Assembly: GCA_050014815.1 (NCBI GenBank)
Contig: JBEKCP010000403.1
Location: 1 to 5,758 of the forward strand
Direction: 5' to 3'
DNA from: JBEKCP01 sp050014815
GTDB taxonomy: Bacteria; Planctomycetota; Planctomycetia; Pirellulales; Thermoguttaceae
Length of the DNA: 5,758 nucleotides
Every line of letters starts with the position of its first letter. The first letter of the stretch is position 1. This document shows positions 4,909-5,758 of this stretch, piece after piece. The position numbers were made by a program, and so were the translations under genes. The notes beneath the pieces are model-generated. The model saw only the letters and a program-made list of their open reading frames with translations, was not told the origin of the DNA and made no database searches.

Positions 4909-5758
4909 TGTTCGATCTGGCCATTATCGGTGCAGGACCGGCGGGGGCCACCCTGGCGCGACTGCTGGGCGACCGGTACAGGATTCTGCTGGTCGATCGG
5001 CGACGGCTGGATGCCCAGGCCGACGATGCGTCGGCCGACGACATGTCGCGGACGAAGTGCTGCGGCGGACTGCTGGCCCCGGACGCCCAGCGGATGCTCT
5101 CCCGGTTCGGCCTGGGGTTGCCCAAGAGCGTGCTGGTCGAACCCCAGCTTTTTGTGGTTCGGGCGGTCGATATTCCCCGCCGCCTGGAGCGATACTACCA
5201 GCGCTATTACATCAATATGGATCGGCACTCGCTGGACCGGTGGCTCGTGTCGCTGGTCCCGCCGGCGGTCGATCTCCGCCTGGGTTGCCAATTCAAGTCG
5301 TACGAAACGGAGCAAGACGGCTTCCGCATCCGCCTGGTCCAAAGCGGCGGCAGCGTTGCGGAAACCGCCCGAATCGTGGTCGGAGCCGACGGGGCCGCCT
5401 CCCGGGTCCGCGAGCAATTCGAAGGCCCGTGCTGTCCGCCCCAGACCTGTTTCGCCCTCCAGGAATGGGTTGAGGCCGACGGCAGCCAGCCTTACTTCTC
5501 CGCCCTGTTCGACCCGGAGATTACCGATTACTACTGCTGGACGATCCCCAAGGGCGACCGGCTGTTGATCGGGGCCGCCCTGCCGCCCCGCGACGGAACC
5601 GCCGGCAGGTTCTCGCTCCTCAAGGAGCGGCTCAAGGCGCTGGGGGTTCGCTTCGGCAGCACGATCCGCCACGAAGGGACCTTCCTGCGACGGCCTCGCA
5701 GCACACGGCACCTCTCGGCCGGGGGCAACGGCATTGCGCTGGTGGGCGAGGCCGGAAG
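4908..5758 (+). CDS. FAD-dependent oxidoreductase, geranylgeranyl reductase type (partial)
   Basis: This frame is open to the window edge; 283 complete residues are visible and the C terminus is missing. It is a flavoprotein of the geranylgeranyl reductase/FixC/CbrA group, whose best-known members reduce double bonds in isoprenoid chains. The actual substrate here is unknown. In order: the FAD-binding GAGPAG at 8-13 with ribose-contacting Asp30 at the end of LLVD; a Cys-rich turn KCCGGL at 50-55, matching the CGG motif of the family; INMDRHSLDRWL at 102-113; VVGADGAASRVR at 157-168, the DG motif; YYCWTIPKGD at 208-217, matching the YxWxxPxG signature of the family; and ALVGEAG at 277-283, the third FAD motif, with Glu where Asp is usual. 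The ATG overlaps the panB stop by one base (TAATG) and has no Shine-Dalgarno, so coupled translation with panB is likely. Residues 34-48 form an Asp/Ala-rich insertion. It could equally be an electron-transfer or quinone-linked dehydrogenase. Confidence 0.85.
   Translation, partial: MFDLAIIGAGPAGATLARLLGDRYRILLVDRRRLDAQADDASADDMSRTKCCGGLLAPDAQRMLSRFGLGLPKSVLVEPQLFVVRAVDIPRRLERYYQRYYINMDRHSLDRWLVSLVPPAVDLRLGCQFKSYETEQDGFRIRLVQSGGSVAETARIVVGADGAASRVREQFEGPCCPPQTCFALQEWVEADGSQPYFSALFDPEITDYYCWTIPKGDRLLIGAALPPRDGTAGRFSLLKERLKALGVRFGSTIRHEGTFLRRPRSTRHLSAGGNGIALVGEAG

Noticed and set aside
4851..5711. 286-codon minus-strand frame opposite the flavoprotein
   Set aside because: It is antisense to a gene with ordered family motifs and shows no recognisable domain itself.

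Overview
This is a GC-rich window of five protein genes plus one conserved small ORF. It looks like the chromosome of a planctomycete, probably in or near the Pirellulales. That placement rests on my recall of how planctomycete IspG and PanB sequences read, on the degenerate 7-bp repeats in and beside xerC, on the near absence of Shine-Dalgarno sites at several starts, and on -10-like TANAATG boxes. No database comparison was run. Most of the content is housekeeping. I see no phage, IS element, CRISPR array, rRNA or tRNA.

Layout. Positions 80-1347 hold two minus-strand genes: a 78-residue protein of unknown function, then a XerC/XerD-type tyrosine recombinase. Heptamer repeats sit in the gap just before the recombinase start, and a different heptamer family encodes its last residues. 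A 340-bp gap (1348-1687) separates this pair from ispG on the plus strand (1688-2830), which encodes the next-to-last enzyme of the MEP isoprenoid pathway. IspG converges on a minus-strand gene (2827-3897) for a predicted exported protein with two beta-rich repeats and a basic Lys/Ala/Pro tail. Their stop codons overlap in one CTAG palindrome. A divergent gap of about 210 bp follows. It carries a candidate promoter and three hairpin-forming repeats that would make up nearly the whole leader of panB (4108-4908, ketopantoate hydroxymethyltransferase, CoA pathway). PanB overlaps by one base (TAATG) with a flavoprotein of the geranylgeranyl-reductase type that runs off the window end.

How the genes relate. 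PanB and the flavoprotein are very likely one transcript with coupled translation. IspG makes an isoprenoid precursor, and the flavoprotein resembles enzymes that reduce isoprenoid chains, so a shared lipid or quinone theme is possible but unproven. The small protein and xerC probably share a transcript. The least explained elements are the repeats: a triple hairpin in the panB leader, and heptamers that bracket and partly encode xerC.
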